The notes: generated from the letters alone by a model not told the origin. Shown: positions 1-8,661, numbered from the stretch's first letter. The stretch: DNA of 34,668 nucleotides from Dehalococcoidia bacterium (GCA_003599735.1 QZJI01000025.1:1-34668); one strand, 5' to 3'. Program-made: numbers and translations.

Positions 1-593
1 GGCAAGTCGACCGCCCCACTCGCCGGGATCGCGTCGAGGGCATCAAGGTCGGCCACGCACACCCCTGAGAACACCCAGCGCGACGGCCCGGCCGCAGCCC
101 GCGTCGCCTCATCTGGCCGTTCGAGGAACGTGGTCACCCGCCCCTCCCCATCCAATACGACGACGCTGTTCGAGCGCTCCCGCTCATGCACGAGCAGCGT
201 CAGCAGCGCCCCACGTCGCCGGTGCAGATCGAGGATCGGCTCCACCGCCTGGTCGGTGATCACGTCCCCGTACTGCACGAGGAACGGCCCACCGCCCTCG
301 CGAAGCCAGTCAGTGAACCCTCGGAGCGCGCCCGCCGTACCGAGCAGTTCCGGCTCCTCGCGATAGGTGATGCTCACGCCGAGGTGACGGCCATCACCGA
401 AGTGGGCGCGGATCAAGTCGCCCCGGAAGTGCAGGTTGATCCCGAACTCGCGGACGCCCTGCGCCGCCAGCCCGCGTACCGTCTGTTCGAGGAGCGGCCG
501 CCCGCCCACGTCGATCATGGGCTTGGGCAGGTCTGCGGTCAGGCCGCCAAGCCGTGTGCCGTATCCGGCGGCGAGGAGGACGGCGCGAGGCAT
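1..593 (-). CDS. Sugar-1-phosphate nucleotidyltransferase (HddC/GDP-mannose pyrophosphorylase-like), partial
   Basis: About 197 N-terminal residues are present; the C-terminus runs off the left edge. The protein opens with the NTP-transferase signature AAGYGTRLGG (residues 8-17) and PKPM (23-26), then GTAGAL (85-90) and the metal-site YGD (108-110). This is the PF00483-type fold that joins a sugar 1-phosphate to a nucleoside triphosphate in the cytoplasm. It directly follows the GmhB-like phosphatase, so D-glycero-D-manno-heptose 1-phosphate is the likeliest substrate (HddC role, giving GDP-heptose). Nucleotide and sugar specificity cannot be read from the sequence. I start at ATG 593; an in-frame GTG at 608, overlapping the upstream stop codon, is the alternative. 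A mannose- or glucose-1-phosphate enzyme is possible. Confidence 0.85.
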   Translation of the reverse strand, partial: MPRAVLLAAGYGTRLGGLTADLPKPMIDVGGRPLLEQTVRGLAAQGVREFGINLHFRGDLIRAHFGDGRHLGVSITYREEPELLGTAGALRGFTDWLREGGGPFLVQYGDVITDQAVEPILDLHRRRGALLTLLVHERERSNSVVVLDGEGRVTTFLERPDEATRAAAGPSRWVFSGVCVADLDALDAIPASGAVDL

Positions 594-600
594 CGCGACG

Positions 601-1194
601 TCAGTCACGGTCGTGATGCTTCACATGGGCCAGGATCCATCTCACCGCCTCATCAAGGGTGTCGCACGCGAAGTCCGGCGACAGCGAGGGATCGACGCGC
701 GCACCCTCGATCGGCGGAGCGAGGTGTGCCCCCGATCGAAGCAAGACCGTCCGGCACCCCGCGGCATGCCCCGCGGCCACGTCCGACATCCGGTCGCCGA
801 TGAACACACTGCGCTTGAGGTCGAGGCCGAGGTCGTGCGCTGCGCGATGCAGCAAACCCGGATGCGGCTTCCGGCAGTCACAGTCGATCCGGTACGCCGG
901 CAGCGTCGCGTTCGGGTGATGCGGGCAGTAGTAGAAGCCATCGAACATCGGCCCGCCCAGCGTCGCGATCTCCGCCTCGACCGCATGTTGGAGCGCGATC
1001 GCGTCACCCTCCGTCAGCAGCCCACGAGACACCACCGTCTGGTTCGAGATCACGACCAGCGGGAACCCCGCCGCGCTGAGCATCGCGAGGAGCCGCGGGA
1101 CATCCGACGGGATCCGGATGTCGCTCGCCCGGGCCAGCACACCGTTGTCCTCGACGACCACGCCGTCCCGGTCGAGGAACACGGCCGCGTTCAT
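601..1194 (-). CDS. gmhB: D-glycero-D-manno-heptose-1,7-bisphosphate 7-phosphatase-like HAD phosphatase
   Basis: This 197-residue protein is the normal length for GmhB, which removes the 7-phosphate of heptose 1,7-bisphosphate in the cytoplasm. HAD motif I is DRDG with the nucleophile and acid/base aspartates at D8 and D10. Motif II is SNQ (50-52), the conserved lysine is K109 in CRKP, and motif III is GDRMSD (133-138). C90, H92, C105 and C107 form the zinc-binding set that separates GmhB from the related histidinol phosphatases. The ATG overlaps the Nudix stop by 4 nt, and the nucleotidyltransferase begins at its own stop, so the genes are probably co-translated. The anomer used (alpha for GDP-heptose, beta for ADP-heptose) is not visible. 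Confidence 0.88.
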   Translation of the reverse strand: MNAAVFLDRDGVVVEDNGVLARASDIRIPSDVPRLLAMLSAAGFPLVVISNQTVVSRGLLTEGDAIALQHAVEAEIATLGGPMFDGFYYCPHHPNATLPAYRIDCDCRKPHPGLLHRAAHDLGLDLKRSVFIGDRMSDVAAGHAAGCRTVLLRSGAHLAPPIEGARVDPSLSPDFACDTLDEAVRWILAHVKHHDRD

Positions 1195-1754
1195 TGCCGG
1201 CTTCGCGACTCATGCGCGAGCAGCCCGAGGATCGACAGGCTGTCGACCACCGTGCCGTCCCAGATCCAGGCGAGCGCTCGCCCGAGGGGCACCCACGTGA
1301 CGTCGAGAGCCTCGTGGCCCGCCGCGGGATCGCCGGTGCTGTCGGAGCACGTGAACAGGGTTGTCGGGTTGTGGAGCGTGTCGAGTCCGGGGTGGAACGA
1401 GATCAGTGGCTCCATCGTCCGGCAACGTACGCCGGTCTCCTCGGCGCACTCCCGTGCGGCGCCGGCGGCGGGCGTCTCCCCCGCGTCGACGCGGCCGCCG
1501 GGGATCTCCCACGAGATGCGGTCGATCAGATACCGGTACTGCCGCACCATGAGCACCGCCCCGTCCCGCACCACCACCACGGCCGCGCGGTCGCCGTAGT
1601 CGGTCACATAGAGGTCGCGTGGCCGGCCCTGCACCGTCAGCGGGACACGCAGGACGCGCTGCCACGGGTTCTGGTACTCCACCTCGGCCGGCCCGCTCGT
1701 GCGGGCGACCTCCAGGACCCCATCCGCCACGGCGCCGCTGCGTCCCTCAAACAT
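1191..1754 (-). CDS. Nudix hydrolase (ADP-ribose/NDP-sugar pyrophosphatase type)
   Basis: This 187-residue protein has a complete Nudix box: G87, five residues, E93, seven residues, R101 E102, then E105 E106 and G108. The upstream strands and the WEIPGG segment (82-87) resemble the ADP-ribose/ADP-sugar pyrophosphatase subgroup, which splits nucleotide diphosphate sugars into NMP and sugar phosphate. I start at ATG 1754, with GGAG five bases upstream and a 2-nt gap after the preceding methyltransferase stop. The longer in-frame extension lies inside that methyltransferase and is rejected. It sits between a methyltransferase and GmhB in an overlapping gene string, so it may tune an NDP-sugar pool, but housekeeping ADP-ribose hydrolysis is equally possible. 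Confidence 0.88.
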   Translation of the reverse strand: MFEGRSGAVADGVLEVARTSGPAEVEYQNPWQRVLRVPLTVQGRPRDLYVTDYGDRAAVVVVRDGAVLMVRQYRYLIDRISWEIPGGRVDAGETPAAGAARECAEETGVRCRTMEPLISFHPGLDTLHNPTTLFTCSDSTGDPAAGHEALDVTWVPLGRALAWIWDGTVVDSLSILGLLAHESRSRQ

Positions 1755-1756
1755 GG

Positions 1757-2416
1757 CTACTCCGCGATGAACCAGTGATAGTCGCCGGTGTACCCGACCT
1801 CCTCGAACAGCGCCTTCCAGTCGTCGACATGCATATAGGTGAGCGCCGTGAGGTTCCACGCCAGCATCCGCTCGCGTTCGGCGTCGTTGCGCCACGCGTC
1901 CATCGTCACAAACGAGTGCCCGCGCGAGACCCGCTCGATCTCCTGAAGCGCCTGTTTGCACCGCTCCAGCGGGAGGTTGTGGATCGTGTTGATCGAGATC
2001 ACGAGGTCGAACGAGCCGTCGCGGAACGGCAGCGCGTCCGCCGTCGCGACCGCCACGTCGGGCCGCATGTCCTCGATCGTCCGGTGGACGGCGTACTCCG
2101 AGATGTCGATCCCGGCCAGCCGGAGTCGAGGCTCCATCGCGCGGAAGTCGTGCAGCATGAACCCCTTGCCCGACCCCACATCGAGGACCGAGGCGTCAGC
2201 CGGGAGCCCGTAGTGGTCACGCATAAGACGGACCGTGTCGGTCCAGAACCGAGGGTGGTACCGGTACCCCCCATACCCCGTCAACCGGTCGCCGTCGAAG
2301 AACTCCGGGCCGAACTGCCGGGCGACCCGTCGATGGTCCTCGGTGATCAGCCGCGCCCGCTCATCGATCGGGCGCGGCGACCGCGGGTACTTCGCGAGCA
2401 GGTTGACTTCGCCCAT
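1757..2416 (-). CDS. Class I SAM-dependent methyltransferase
   Basis: This 219-residue protein has a Rossmann-type SAM-binding motif I, VLDVGSGKG, at 77-85, the acidic end of strand 2 in GIDIS, a DALPF motif about 30 residues later, and a post-motif segment typical of Methyltransf_11/25 proteins. The substrate is unknown. In this operon it could O- or N-methylate a sugar nucleotide or a lipid-linked glycan. ATG 2416 is preceded by GGGAGG at five-base spacing, which supports the start. The Nudix gene follows after 2 nt and the GT2 gene lies 15 nt upstream. No membrane segment is apparent, so it is probably cytoplasmic. Confidence 0.85.
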   Translation of the reverse strand: MGEVNLLAKYPRSPRPIDERARLITEDHRRVARQFGPEFFDGDRLTGYGGYRYHPRFWTDTVRLMRDHYGLPADASVLDVGSGKGFMLHDFRAMEPRLRLAGIDISEYAVHRTIEDMRPDVAVATADALPFRDGSFDLVISINTIHNLPLERCKQALQEIERVSRGHSFVTMDAWRNDAERERMLAWNLTALTYMHVDDWKALFEEVGYTGDYHWFIAE

Positions 2417-2431
2417 GCTGGCCTCCCTGGA

Positions 2432-3442
2432 TCACGAGTATGTGTCTTCCGGACGGATACCGGCCCGTCCGAGGGTGGCCCGAACGCGTCTGGTGCGCTG
2501 GCGGTCCGCCCACCACGCCGCACGATACCGCCACAGCAGGCCCAGGAGGGTGAGGTCGGTCCGCAGCCGTCGCCCCAGCGTCGTGAGCGGGCGGCTCGAC
2601 CCTCCGAACAGGATGCCGGCCTCCCGGAGGAGTGCGGCATCGTAGGCGGTCTGCAGGCTGAGCAGGCGCTGCCGGTTCTGGATGTACTCGGCCGGCACGA
2701 TCTCCCCCGCCGCACGTAGCAGCGCAAGGAGCTGTTGCTCCACACGTTGGTATTGCACGGGGTCGCGGCGCTCATGTTGGCTGTAGCTGTCCTGGACGAC
2801 GCGGAACGATGCCAGCGGTGCGGGAATAAAACAGGCGCCGTAGCGAAGCGGCAGCAGGACATGGAGCGCCCCGTCCGCGCGCGACCCGAGCTCCGCCCGC
2901 AATCCGCCGAGCTCGATCAGTGCGTCGCGGCGGATGACGGTGGTGTTCCCCCAGACCCACACCCCGTACCGGAGCAACGCCTCCCGAGCATCGCGCGGTG
3001 ACAGCCATGAATCCGCCGAGGCGACCACCGCCGACCCGAAGACGCCGAGCGGACGCCCATCGACGTCGATGGCGTCGGTGAGCGCGGAACAGATCGCCGC
3101 CGACGGGTGCCGCTCCAGGAGCGACAAGGATCGCTCGATGAATGCGGGTGCGAGGCGGTCGTCGGCGGACAGGAAGAATACATAGTCGCAAGAGGTCTCA
3201 GCCAGGGCCCGGTTGGCCGAGGGGATCACGCCCAGATTTCGATCGTTGTGCAGGATGCGGATCCACGGACGCCCTGCAGTCAGGGATGCCATGACCGCAC
3301 GGCTCCCGTCCGTTGAGGCGTCATCGATCAGCAGGTACTCGTCGGGGATGCGGGTCTGCGCCAGCACCGCCCCGATCGACTCGGGGAGGTAGCGCGCGTG
3401 GTTATAGTTTGTTGTGATGACAGCGACGGTCGGTCGAGCCAC
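2432..3442 (-). CDS. Family 2 glycosyltransferase
   Basis: This 336-residue GT-A fold protein starts with the typical GT2 strand AVITTNYNHARYLPES (7-22), followed by DDAS (40-43) and the metal/nucleotide-binding LSADD (91-95). It should transfer a sugar from an NDP donor to a growing lipid-linked glycan at the inner face of the membrane. No ATG lies near the domain start. I use GTG 3442, preceded by GGAG at nine bases. The in-frame extension upstream would run into the divergent FkbM gene and is not GT2-like. The C-terminal third, after about residue 200, is arginine-rich and of unknown role. Donor and acceptor are unknown. Confidence 0.85.
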   Translation of the reverse strand: MARPTVAVITTNYNHARYLPESIGAVLAQTRIPDEYLLIDDASTDGSRAVMASLTAGRPWIRILHNDRNLGVIPSANRALAETSCDYVFFLSADDRLAPAFIERSLSLLERHPSAAICSALTDAIDVDGRPLGVFGSAVVASADSWLSPRDAREALLRYGVWVWGNTTVIRRDALIELGGLRAELGSRADGALHVLLPLRYGACFIPAPLASFRVVQDSYSQHERRDPVQYQRVEQQLLALLRAAGEIVPAEYIQNRQRLLSLQTAYDAALLREAGILFGGSSRPLTTLGRRLRTDLTLLGLLWRYRAAWWADRQRTRRVRATLGRAGIRPEDTYS

Positions 3443-3561
3443 TGGCTGCCACTCCGATTCGGTCGACAGGGCAGAAATGCGCAAAGGCGTCAGCGCCCTT
3501 AGGGTAATCGAACCGGACGCTTCGGAGCACTGGCGTGGTTGATGGGAATTTGGAGCGCTCA

Positions 3562-4425
3562 ATGAGCCGGACACTCGCTGACCTGGACTTCGGGACAGTG
3601 CTCGAAGCGCTATTGGCGGCACCCGATCACCATGCCCCGCAAGGCGCATTCCATCAGACGATGGGTGTCCTTGCACACGAACTGGCCGAGCACTACTACG
3701 GCGCGGCCGGCGCAGGAGTAGCGTCGTTCGGCGACCTTGGTGAGGTACGTCTGCCGTATCGCCAGATGGGTGCGATATCCTCGGTGAACCTGTTCGGCGT
3801 CGACGAGTTGATCATGTTCGACCTGTACCGGACTCGCCGTGGCGTATACCGGCGCGTCGCTGACCTGGGCGCGAACATCGGCTTGCACTCGATCGTGCTA
3901 TCTCGCTGCGGGTATGAGGTGCGTTCCTATGAGCCAGACCCGCAGCACGCCGCCGTGCTTCGGGCGAACCTCGCGATGAACGCCTGCACGGCGGATGTCG
4001 TCGAAGCCGCCGTCTCGACCCGGTCTGATCCCGTCGAGTTCGTTCGGATACTGGGAAACACCACGGGGAGCCACATCACAGGGTCGAAGCCGAACCCCTA
4101 CGGTGATCTGGAGCGATTCATGGTGCCAGCCATCGACGCCCGGGACGTGTTCGCGTGGGCTGACTTCGTGAAGATGGACGTGGAAGGTCACGAAGCGACG
4201 ATCGTCCAGCACACCACGCGCACGGATTGGGCCGGTACGGACGCCGTCATGGAAGTGGGCACGCGCGAGAACGCGGAAGCGATCTACCGCCACCTCTCGT
4301 CGCTCGGGGTCTCCATGTACCCCCAGCGTCTCGGGTGGCTGCGCGCGGAGAGCGCGTCTGACCTGCCTGCCGGATGGCGGGACGGTTCCCTCTTCGTGTC
4401 CGCTGAGCGTTTGCCCTGGGCCTGA
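3562..4425 (+). CDS. FkbM family methyltransferase
   Basis: This 287-residue protein has motif I DLGANIG (101-107), EPDP (124-127) and the FkbM hallmark KMDVEGHE (204-211). FkbM-family enzymes O-methylate hydroxyls on sugars or polyketides, so a terminal or internal O-methyl group on the local glycan is the natural guess. I choose ATG 3562 because GGAG lies six bases upstream; a GTG at 3535 is in frame but has no better site. It is the only plus-strand gene in the first 18 kb. It is divergent from the GT2 gene (119 bp between starts, which should hold both promoters) and convergent with the flippase (24 bp between stops), so it is transcribed separately from the locus. Confidence 0.85.
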   Translation: MSRTLADLDFGTVLEALLAAPDHHAPQGAFHQTMGVLAHELAEHYYGAAGAGVASFGDLGEVRLPYRQMGAISSVNLFGVDELIMFDLYRTRRGVYRRVADLGANIGLHSIVLSRCGYEVRSYEPDPQHAAVLRANLAMNACTADVVEAAVSTRSDPVEFVRILGNTTGSHITGSKPNPYGDLERFMVPAIDARDVFAWADFVKMDVEGHEATIVQHTTRTDWAGTDAVMEVGTRENAEAIYRHLSSLGVSMYPQRLGWLRAESASDLPAGWRDGSLFVSAERLPWA

Positions 4426-4449
4426 GGCGGTGCGCCGTCTTCGCTGGAG

Positions 4450-5841
4450 TCAGGGCGCCGGCGGCCCGCCGGCGAGCGCATACACGCTCGTCGGGTCATG
4501 CCACTGGCGACGCCGGCGGGTCCAGATGACCGAGCCCCCCGGCACGATCACCGCCGCGACGACCAGCAGATATGCGGCCGCGGCGCCGCTGCCTCCATAG
4601 CGGGAGCCGAGAAGCCACACGAGCATGCCGATCAACACGCTTGACCCCACGCTCAGTACGAGCAGGGGCTCGCGGCGATGCGCGCGGAGGTATGCCGCCT
4701 GACACTGCGTGACTTGCATCAACGCTGCCGCCGCCGCAAACATCGCCACCGCGCCGATCGGGAGGATCCGTTGGCTCAGCGGGATATCGAACAGCGAGAG
4801 CAGGCTGGCGAACACCACCACCGCCACGGCGCACGCGACCGCCGTCCCGACGGACAACACCGACGCACGCAGGAAGAGCTGGTCCAGTTCCGCATAGGCG
4901 CGCCGCGCCGTGAGCATGCCCAGACGCGGGACGCGCGGGGTGAGCCATGCCTGCGCGAGGCCGCCAATGACGGCGGTCATTTGCCATGTCATCCCCGTCC
5001 GGCCAGCCTCGACCGCGCCGCGGTAGTGGAACACGACAGGGACGAACATGGAGAACGCGAAGTACGAGGCCAGACTGCCTCCCGCCATCCGCCACTGCAT
5101 CGGCCAGAATTCACGCTTCCAGGTCACCCCGGCCCCTTCTGGCCGGACGAGCAACGAGCGGAAGAAGCGCCGGTAGACGAAGGTCAGTGTCGCGTAGACG
5201 GTCAGACTCGCTCCCGTCGCGGCACACGCAGCCCAGAGCCGTCCCCCGGCGATGAGCACCAGCCATACCCCCACCGAACCGGAGGCGGCAGCGACGAAAC
5301 GGGCGAGATAGACCGAGGCGACCTGGTTGCAGCCTTCGAGGATCGTCATGAGCGGGGTCAGCGAGAGTTGGAGGGTGGCGACCAGCACGAGCACCACCCA
5401 CGGACCATGCCAGTCCACCTGCTCGGGCCGTCCTCCGAGGAACCAGAATCCGGCAGCGCCGACCGCGACGGCGAACAGTGTGCTGACCGACGAGTACCAC
5501 AGCACTCCGAGCCGCGCGAGACTGGCAAGCCGTGCACGCTGCTCGACCGGGCCCTCGATCACACGGCCGGCCCCGAGGGTCAGGTGAGACCACTCTTGCG
5601 CGACGAACGGGAGCAGCGCGACCGAGAAGCTCAACTCGAAGAAGGTCTGCAGTGCCAGCAGGCTCCAGAACGCGTAGTAGAACCCTTGCTCTTCCGGGCC
5701 GAGGAACCCGGCGATGAAGAGGGCTGTCGCAGGGCCGGCGATCGCCGGCCAGAGCCGCCCGAGCGCGAAGAAGATCACGCCCCGGTCGATCGGCAGGCGG
5801 TCACGGAGTCTGCGTAGGGCTGGTGCCAGCACTACGGTCAC
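4450..5841 (-). CDS. Wzx-like polysaccharide flippase (MATE/MVF superfamily)
   Basis: This 463-residue protein is almost wholly hydrophobic, with roughly twelve membrane segments interrupted by short basic loops, the architecture of O-antigen and teichoic-acid flippases. It opens with a short basic stretch (LRRLRDRLPIDRG), and the first helix follows at about residue 22. The role inferred is flipping undecaprenyl-linked oligosaccharide across the cytoplasmic membrane. The start is a GTG at 5841 with no convincing ribosome binding site, so it could shift slightly. The 87-bp gap to the upstream C-methyltransferase is one of the longest in the locus and more A+T-rich than its surroundings, so an internal promoter is possible. 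No polymerase (Wzy) is recognised in the window. Confidence 0.85.
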   Translation of the reverse strand: MTVVLAPALRRLRDRLPIDRGVIFFALGRLWPAIAGPATALFIAGFLGPEEQGFYYAFWSLLALQTFFELSFSVALLPFVAQEWSHLTLGAGRVIEGPVEQRARLASLARLGVLWYSSVSTLFAVAVGAAGFWFLGGRPEQVDWHGPWVVLVLVATLQLSLTPLMTILEGCNQVASVYLARFVAAASGSVGVWLVLIAGGRLWAACAATGASLTVYATLTFVYRRFFRSLLVRPEGAGVTWKREFWPMQWRMAGGSLASYFAFSMFVPVVFHYRGAVEAGRTGMTWQMTAVIGGLAQAWLTPRVPRLGMLTARRAYAELDQLFLRASVLSVGTAVACAVAVVVFASLLSLFDIPLSQRILPIGAVAMFAAAAALMQVTQCQAAYLRAHRREPLLVLSVGSSVLIGMLVWLLGSRYGGSGAAAAYLLVVAAVIVPGGSVIWTRRRRQWHDPTSVYALAGGPPAP

Positions 5842-5928
5842 GCCAGACGTCGATGTACGTGGCTATACGTCATAGAAGCTCGAATGTTGTTATCTCTCGG
5901 TTTCCACAGGGTCTCCGCTCGTACAGAT

Positions 5929-7122
5929 TCAGAATTGCGAGAGCGGAAGGATGATATTCCGAGGCCTTTCTCCGAGCAGTTTACGGAGGATCGGATCCAC
6001 TGCATCCAGCGCTGTCACGACCACGGTCCCTCGCGACCACTCTGGCATGCTAGATGGAGTTCGCACCACGAGATCCATCCCGGGATAACGACACCCGTCC
6101 TTCCCTGCATCGTCATCGACAATGACCTGCATCGGGCCGAATCCGGAAAAGTGATAGGCCAGCGAGGGGAGCATCTGCGCCGCTCCATAGCCGACCACGG
6201 GGGTGTCTGCGACCTGCAGCATCTGCCTCGTCGCGCGCGCGTGCCGCTGGAATGTCTCGTATCGGGCCTCAATATCTGCACGGCGCGGTGCGGGAGCGTC
6301 CGGGGATGCGGAGCGACGTCCACCGCGCTTGAAGGCCACGAGGAGTGCCCCCCAGTGGTGCGGGTTCTCCGCGTGCGCGACATACTGCGCGCCGGTCTCC
6401 ATCAGGAGCCGGAAGAATGAAGATCGAGAGAAGTACTGGAGGTGCTCGTGAAAAATCTGATCGAAGCGGTGCCGCGCTAATAGTCGGTCAAAGCCGGGAG
6501 ACTCGAACACAAGTAATCCATCTTCGGCCGTATTCTCTACCAGCGCCTGAACGACGGCGCGTGGTTGAGCAATGTGTTCGAGCGTATGGCGGCAGAGCAC
6601 GAGGTCGACCGGGCCACCTGCCAGGGTCGTCAAATCTGTCTCCTCCACGGTACTCCCGATCGCTTGAATCTCCGATTCCGAGGCGTCTTCGCGAGAGAGG
6701 ATTGGGTCGATCCCCGTTCGTGCGACTGCGCGTCCCTCTAACCGTCGAAGGAGATGAAGATCGTTGCATCCCACATCCAGTGCATGATTGAACTGTCGCT
6801 GCCCCGCGACTCGATCGAGGAATTGGATGAAAAATTCCGTCCCTGCCTTTGATGACGTGCTCTCTGAAGTGCGGAAGCCGTAAGTCGAGCCATACAGTGC
6901 ATCCGGCGGCAGCATGTTCGCCAACTGCGCGTGCCCGCAGGCTCCGCAATGAAGGAGTGCTTGGTCCATCGAGACGTGCGGCGGTAACGGATCGCCCGGG
7001 CGCAGGTAAACTCCCGTGATTGGGAACGCGGGCAGGTCAATGACCGATCTCACCTCACCTCCGCAGATTGTGCAGGCCGCTTGCACCGCCCCGTTCGCGG
7101 GTCCTCGATCAGCAGCGGTCAT
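5929..7122 (-). CDS. Sugar C-methyltransferase with N-terminal zinc-binding domain (copy 1)
   Basis: This 397-residue protein has the three-part layout of NDP-sugar C-methyltransferases such as TylC3 and TcaB9. First is an N-terminal zinc ribbon with C17/C20 and C59/C62. A SAM domain follows, with LDVGCND at 115-121 and CRHTLEH at 177-183. Last is a C-terminal domain containing VGYGAAQ (310-316) and DDDAGKDG (336-343). The HEH segment (225-227) matches the proposed catalytic Glu-His of the family. These enzymes add a methyl carbon to a ring carbon next to a keto group, giving branched deoxysugars. ATG 7122 has AGGAG seven bases upstream. The gene is less G+C-rich than its neighbours (6421-6480 is 31/60 G+C). 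It is paralogous to 10311-11477. Confidence 0.88.
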   Translation of the reverse strand: MTAADRGPANGAVQAACTICGGEVRSVIDLPAFPITGVYLRPGDPLPPHVSMDQALLHCGACGHAQLANMLPPDALYGSTYGFRTSESTSSKAGTEFFIQFLDRVAGQRQFNHALDVGCNDLHLLRRLEGRAVARTGIDPILSREDASESEIQAIGSTVEETDLTTLAGGPVDLVLCRHTLEHIAQPRAVVQALVENTAEDGLLVFESPGFDRLLARHRFDQIFHEHLQYFSRSSFFRLLMETGAQYVAHAENPHHWGALLVAFKRGGRRSASPDAPAPRRADIEARYETFQRHARATRQMLQVADTPVVGYGAAQMLPSLAYHFSGFGPMQVIVDDDAGKDGCRYPGMDLVVRTPSSMPEWSRGTVVVTALDAVDPILRKLLGERPRNIILPLSQF

Positions 7123-7714
7123 TCGAAACTCCTCTTGAGAACCGAGTTCGGTCCGGGCGCGCTGTGGAGGCCCACCGGAAGCATGCCGCCCACGCATCTT
7201 GATCGGCGTTGCTCTGCTGGCCAGGCACGTTCTTCAGGTGCAGGGCGATGACCGCGCGGCCGGGGAAGCGCCGATCCAGGAACGATCGTGCCCGCGCCCG
7301 GGTGACCGGCGTGACATCGAGGGCGGGCATGGCGCCGGGCGCAAAACGCCAGAACGACGTGGTTGACCCGTACTGTTCGCCGTCCTCTTCGGGCGCCCAG
7401 GCGAAGGTCAGATCCGGATGTTCACCGTCGAGTCCCGCGCAACTGACTGCGGAGCGCACCTCCGCGACGTGGTTGACGGCGAACAGCGCCTGCAAGACGG
7501 GAGCGGCGCTGTCTCCTGCCTCTGCGAGTGAGGCACGCGAGCCAGGTAAGCGAAGGAGTGAGGTCTGCGCGCGCGCGCCGCAGAAGACCATCACGCCAGC
7601 GTTGGCGTCTGCGTCCGCGCACCGGATGTTGAGGTGTTGAGCCATCGTGAGGGCGGATCCCAGGTTCGGTTCGGAACGGCCGAGGTCCCACACCTGAGCC
7701 GGCGTGGCCATCAT
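7109..7714 (-). CDS. Unknown protein, possibly C-terminally truncated
   Basis: This is a 201-residue protein of unrecognised family. It starts at ATG 7714, overlapping the transketolase stop in an ATGA, so it is translationally coupled. The body looks like an ordered soluble domain: SALTMAQHLNIRC near the start, then SFWRFAPGAMPALDVTP, and a strand VIALHLKNVPG followed by an aspartate-rich turn. After that the last 20 or so residues turn arginine-rich and of low complexity. They are encoded by the leader and first 14 bases of the next gene. This suggests that the real C-terminal half was lost when the downstream methyltransferase was joined here. A glycosyltransferase-like or sugar-binding role is only a guess. 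No membrane segment is seen. Confidence 0.55.
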   Translation of the reverse strand: MMATPAQVWDLGRSEPNLGSALTMAQHLNIRCADADANAGVMVFCGARAQTSLLRLPGSRASLAEAGDSAAPVLQALFAVNHVAEVRSAVSCAGLDGEHPDLTFAWAPEEDGEQYGSTTSFWRFAPGAMPALDVTPVTRARARSFLDRRFPGRAVIALHLKNVPGQQSNADQDAWAACFRWASTARPDRTRFSRGVSNDRC

Positions 7715-8661
7715 GCCCTCACGGCCCGCGTCGGGGCCGCACCAAACACCGACGCTACTCGCGCGATGACCCCTGCCGCGGTCAGCCCCAGCCGTTCGCA
7801 ATGCTGGTCGTACGTCCCGTACTCGGTGACGAATTGGTCGGGGATCGCGAGCGAGGCGGTGCGCACCGGAGCGTCGCGCACCGCGCGCATCACGTCGTCC
7901 CCCAGGCCGCCGCTCTCCATGTGCTCTTCAATGATCAGCGCGCGTCCGGTCTTCGCCAGACTCGCCCGGACCGCTTCGACGTCGAGCGGCCGCACCGTGT
8001 GCACGTAGAGGATCTCCGGGTCCCAACCGGCGGCCGTCAGTCCCGGCGCCGCCTCGACGGCGCTGCGGAGTTGCGGTCCGGCGGCGATGATCGTCAGGTC
8101 GGATCCCGGCCGGATCAGCATCGCCCGTCCCGCAACAATCGCGCTGGCCTCCAGTGGGACGCCGTGCTGGACGCCGGGGATGCGGTACAGCGTGACATGG
8201 CCGCTGCGATAGAACTGACGGAAGAGCAGGTCGAACTCCGCGGTTGAGCCGGGCGCCACGATCTCGGCGTTGGGGAGGCCCTTGAACAGCGCGAAGTCGT
8301 CGTAGCAGTGGTGGGTGACGCCAAGGTTCGAGTAGTCGAACGCGCCGCCGACAGTGACAAAGTTGCCCCCAAGCCGGTGGTAGGCGAAGTCAATCTTGAT
8401 CTGCTCGAACCCGCGTTCCACGATGAACGGAGCGATGGTGTGCACCACGGGCACCCAGCCCACGCGTGCCAGCCCCGCCGCTGCGCTGATCATCGTGGGC
8501 TCGAGGATGCCGACGTTGTAATAGCGTTCGGGGAACGCCTCCCGGAACCCCGACAGGATCCCGTGGCTGATGTCGCCCACAAGCACCACGAGCCGCGGAT
8601 CCTCGCGGCCGACCGCGCGCATCGTCTCGGCGAATTGCTCGCGGACGGAGGCAGCGGTCAC
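7711..8661 (-). CDS. Transketolase-like protein, C-terminal subunit (pyrimidine-binding plus C-terminal domains)
   Basis: This 316-residue protein contains the second half of a transketolase. The pyrimidine-binding domain carries the catalytic glutamate E54 (GILEPTM, the counterpart of GIAEQNM in transketolases), followed by the C-terminal transketolase domain. It pairs with the N-terminal subunit just upstream to form a TPP-dependent enzyme that moves a two-carbon ketol unit between sugars. I start at GTG 8661, which overlaps the upstream stop in a GTGA; the longer reading frame upstream is a shadow. Split transketolases in glycan loci are often specialised. It could supply sedoheptulose 7-phosphate for the heptose route or add a two-carbon branch. 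Confidence 0.85.
   Translation of the reverse strand: MTAASVREQFAETMRAVGREDPRLVVLVGDISHGILSGFREAFPERYYNVGILEPTMISAAAGLARVGWVPVVHTIAPFIVERGFEQIKIDFAYHRLGGNFVTVGGAFDYSNLGVTHHCYDDFALFKGLPNAEIVAPGSTAEFDLLFRQFYRSGHVTLYRIPGVQHGVPLEASAIVAGRAMLIRPGSDLTIIAAGPQLRSAVEAAPGLTAAGWDPEILYVHTVRPLDVEAVRASLAKTGRALIIEEHMESGGLGDDVMRAVRDAPVRTASLAIPDQFVTEYGTYDQHCERLGLTAAGVIARVASVFGAAPTRAVRA

Noticed and set aside
3443-3676. N-terminal extension of the GT2 gene to an ATG at 3676
   Set aside because: It would overlap the divergent FkbM gene and encodes low-complexity sequence; GTG 3442 has a good ribosome binding site.
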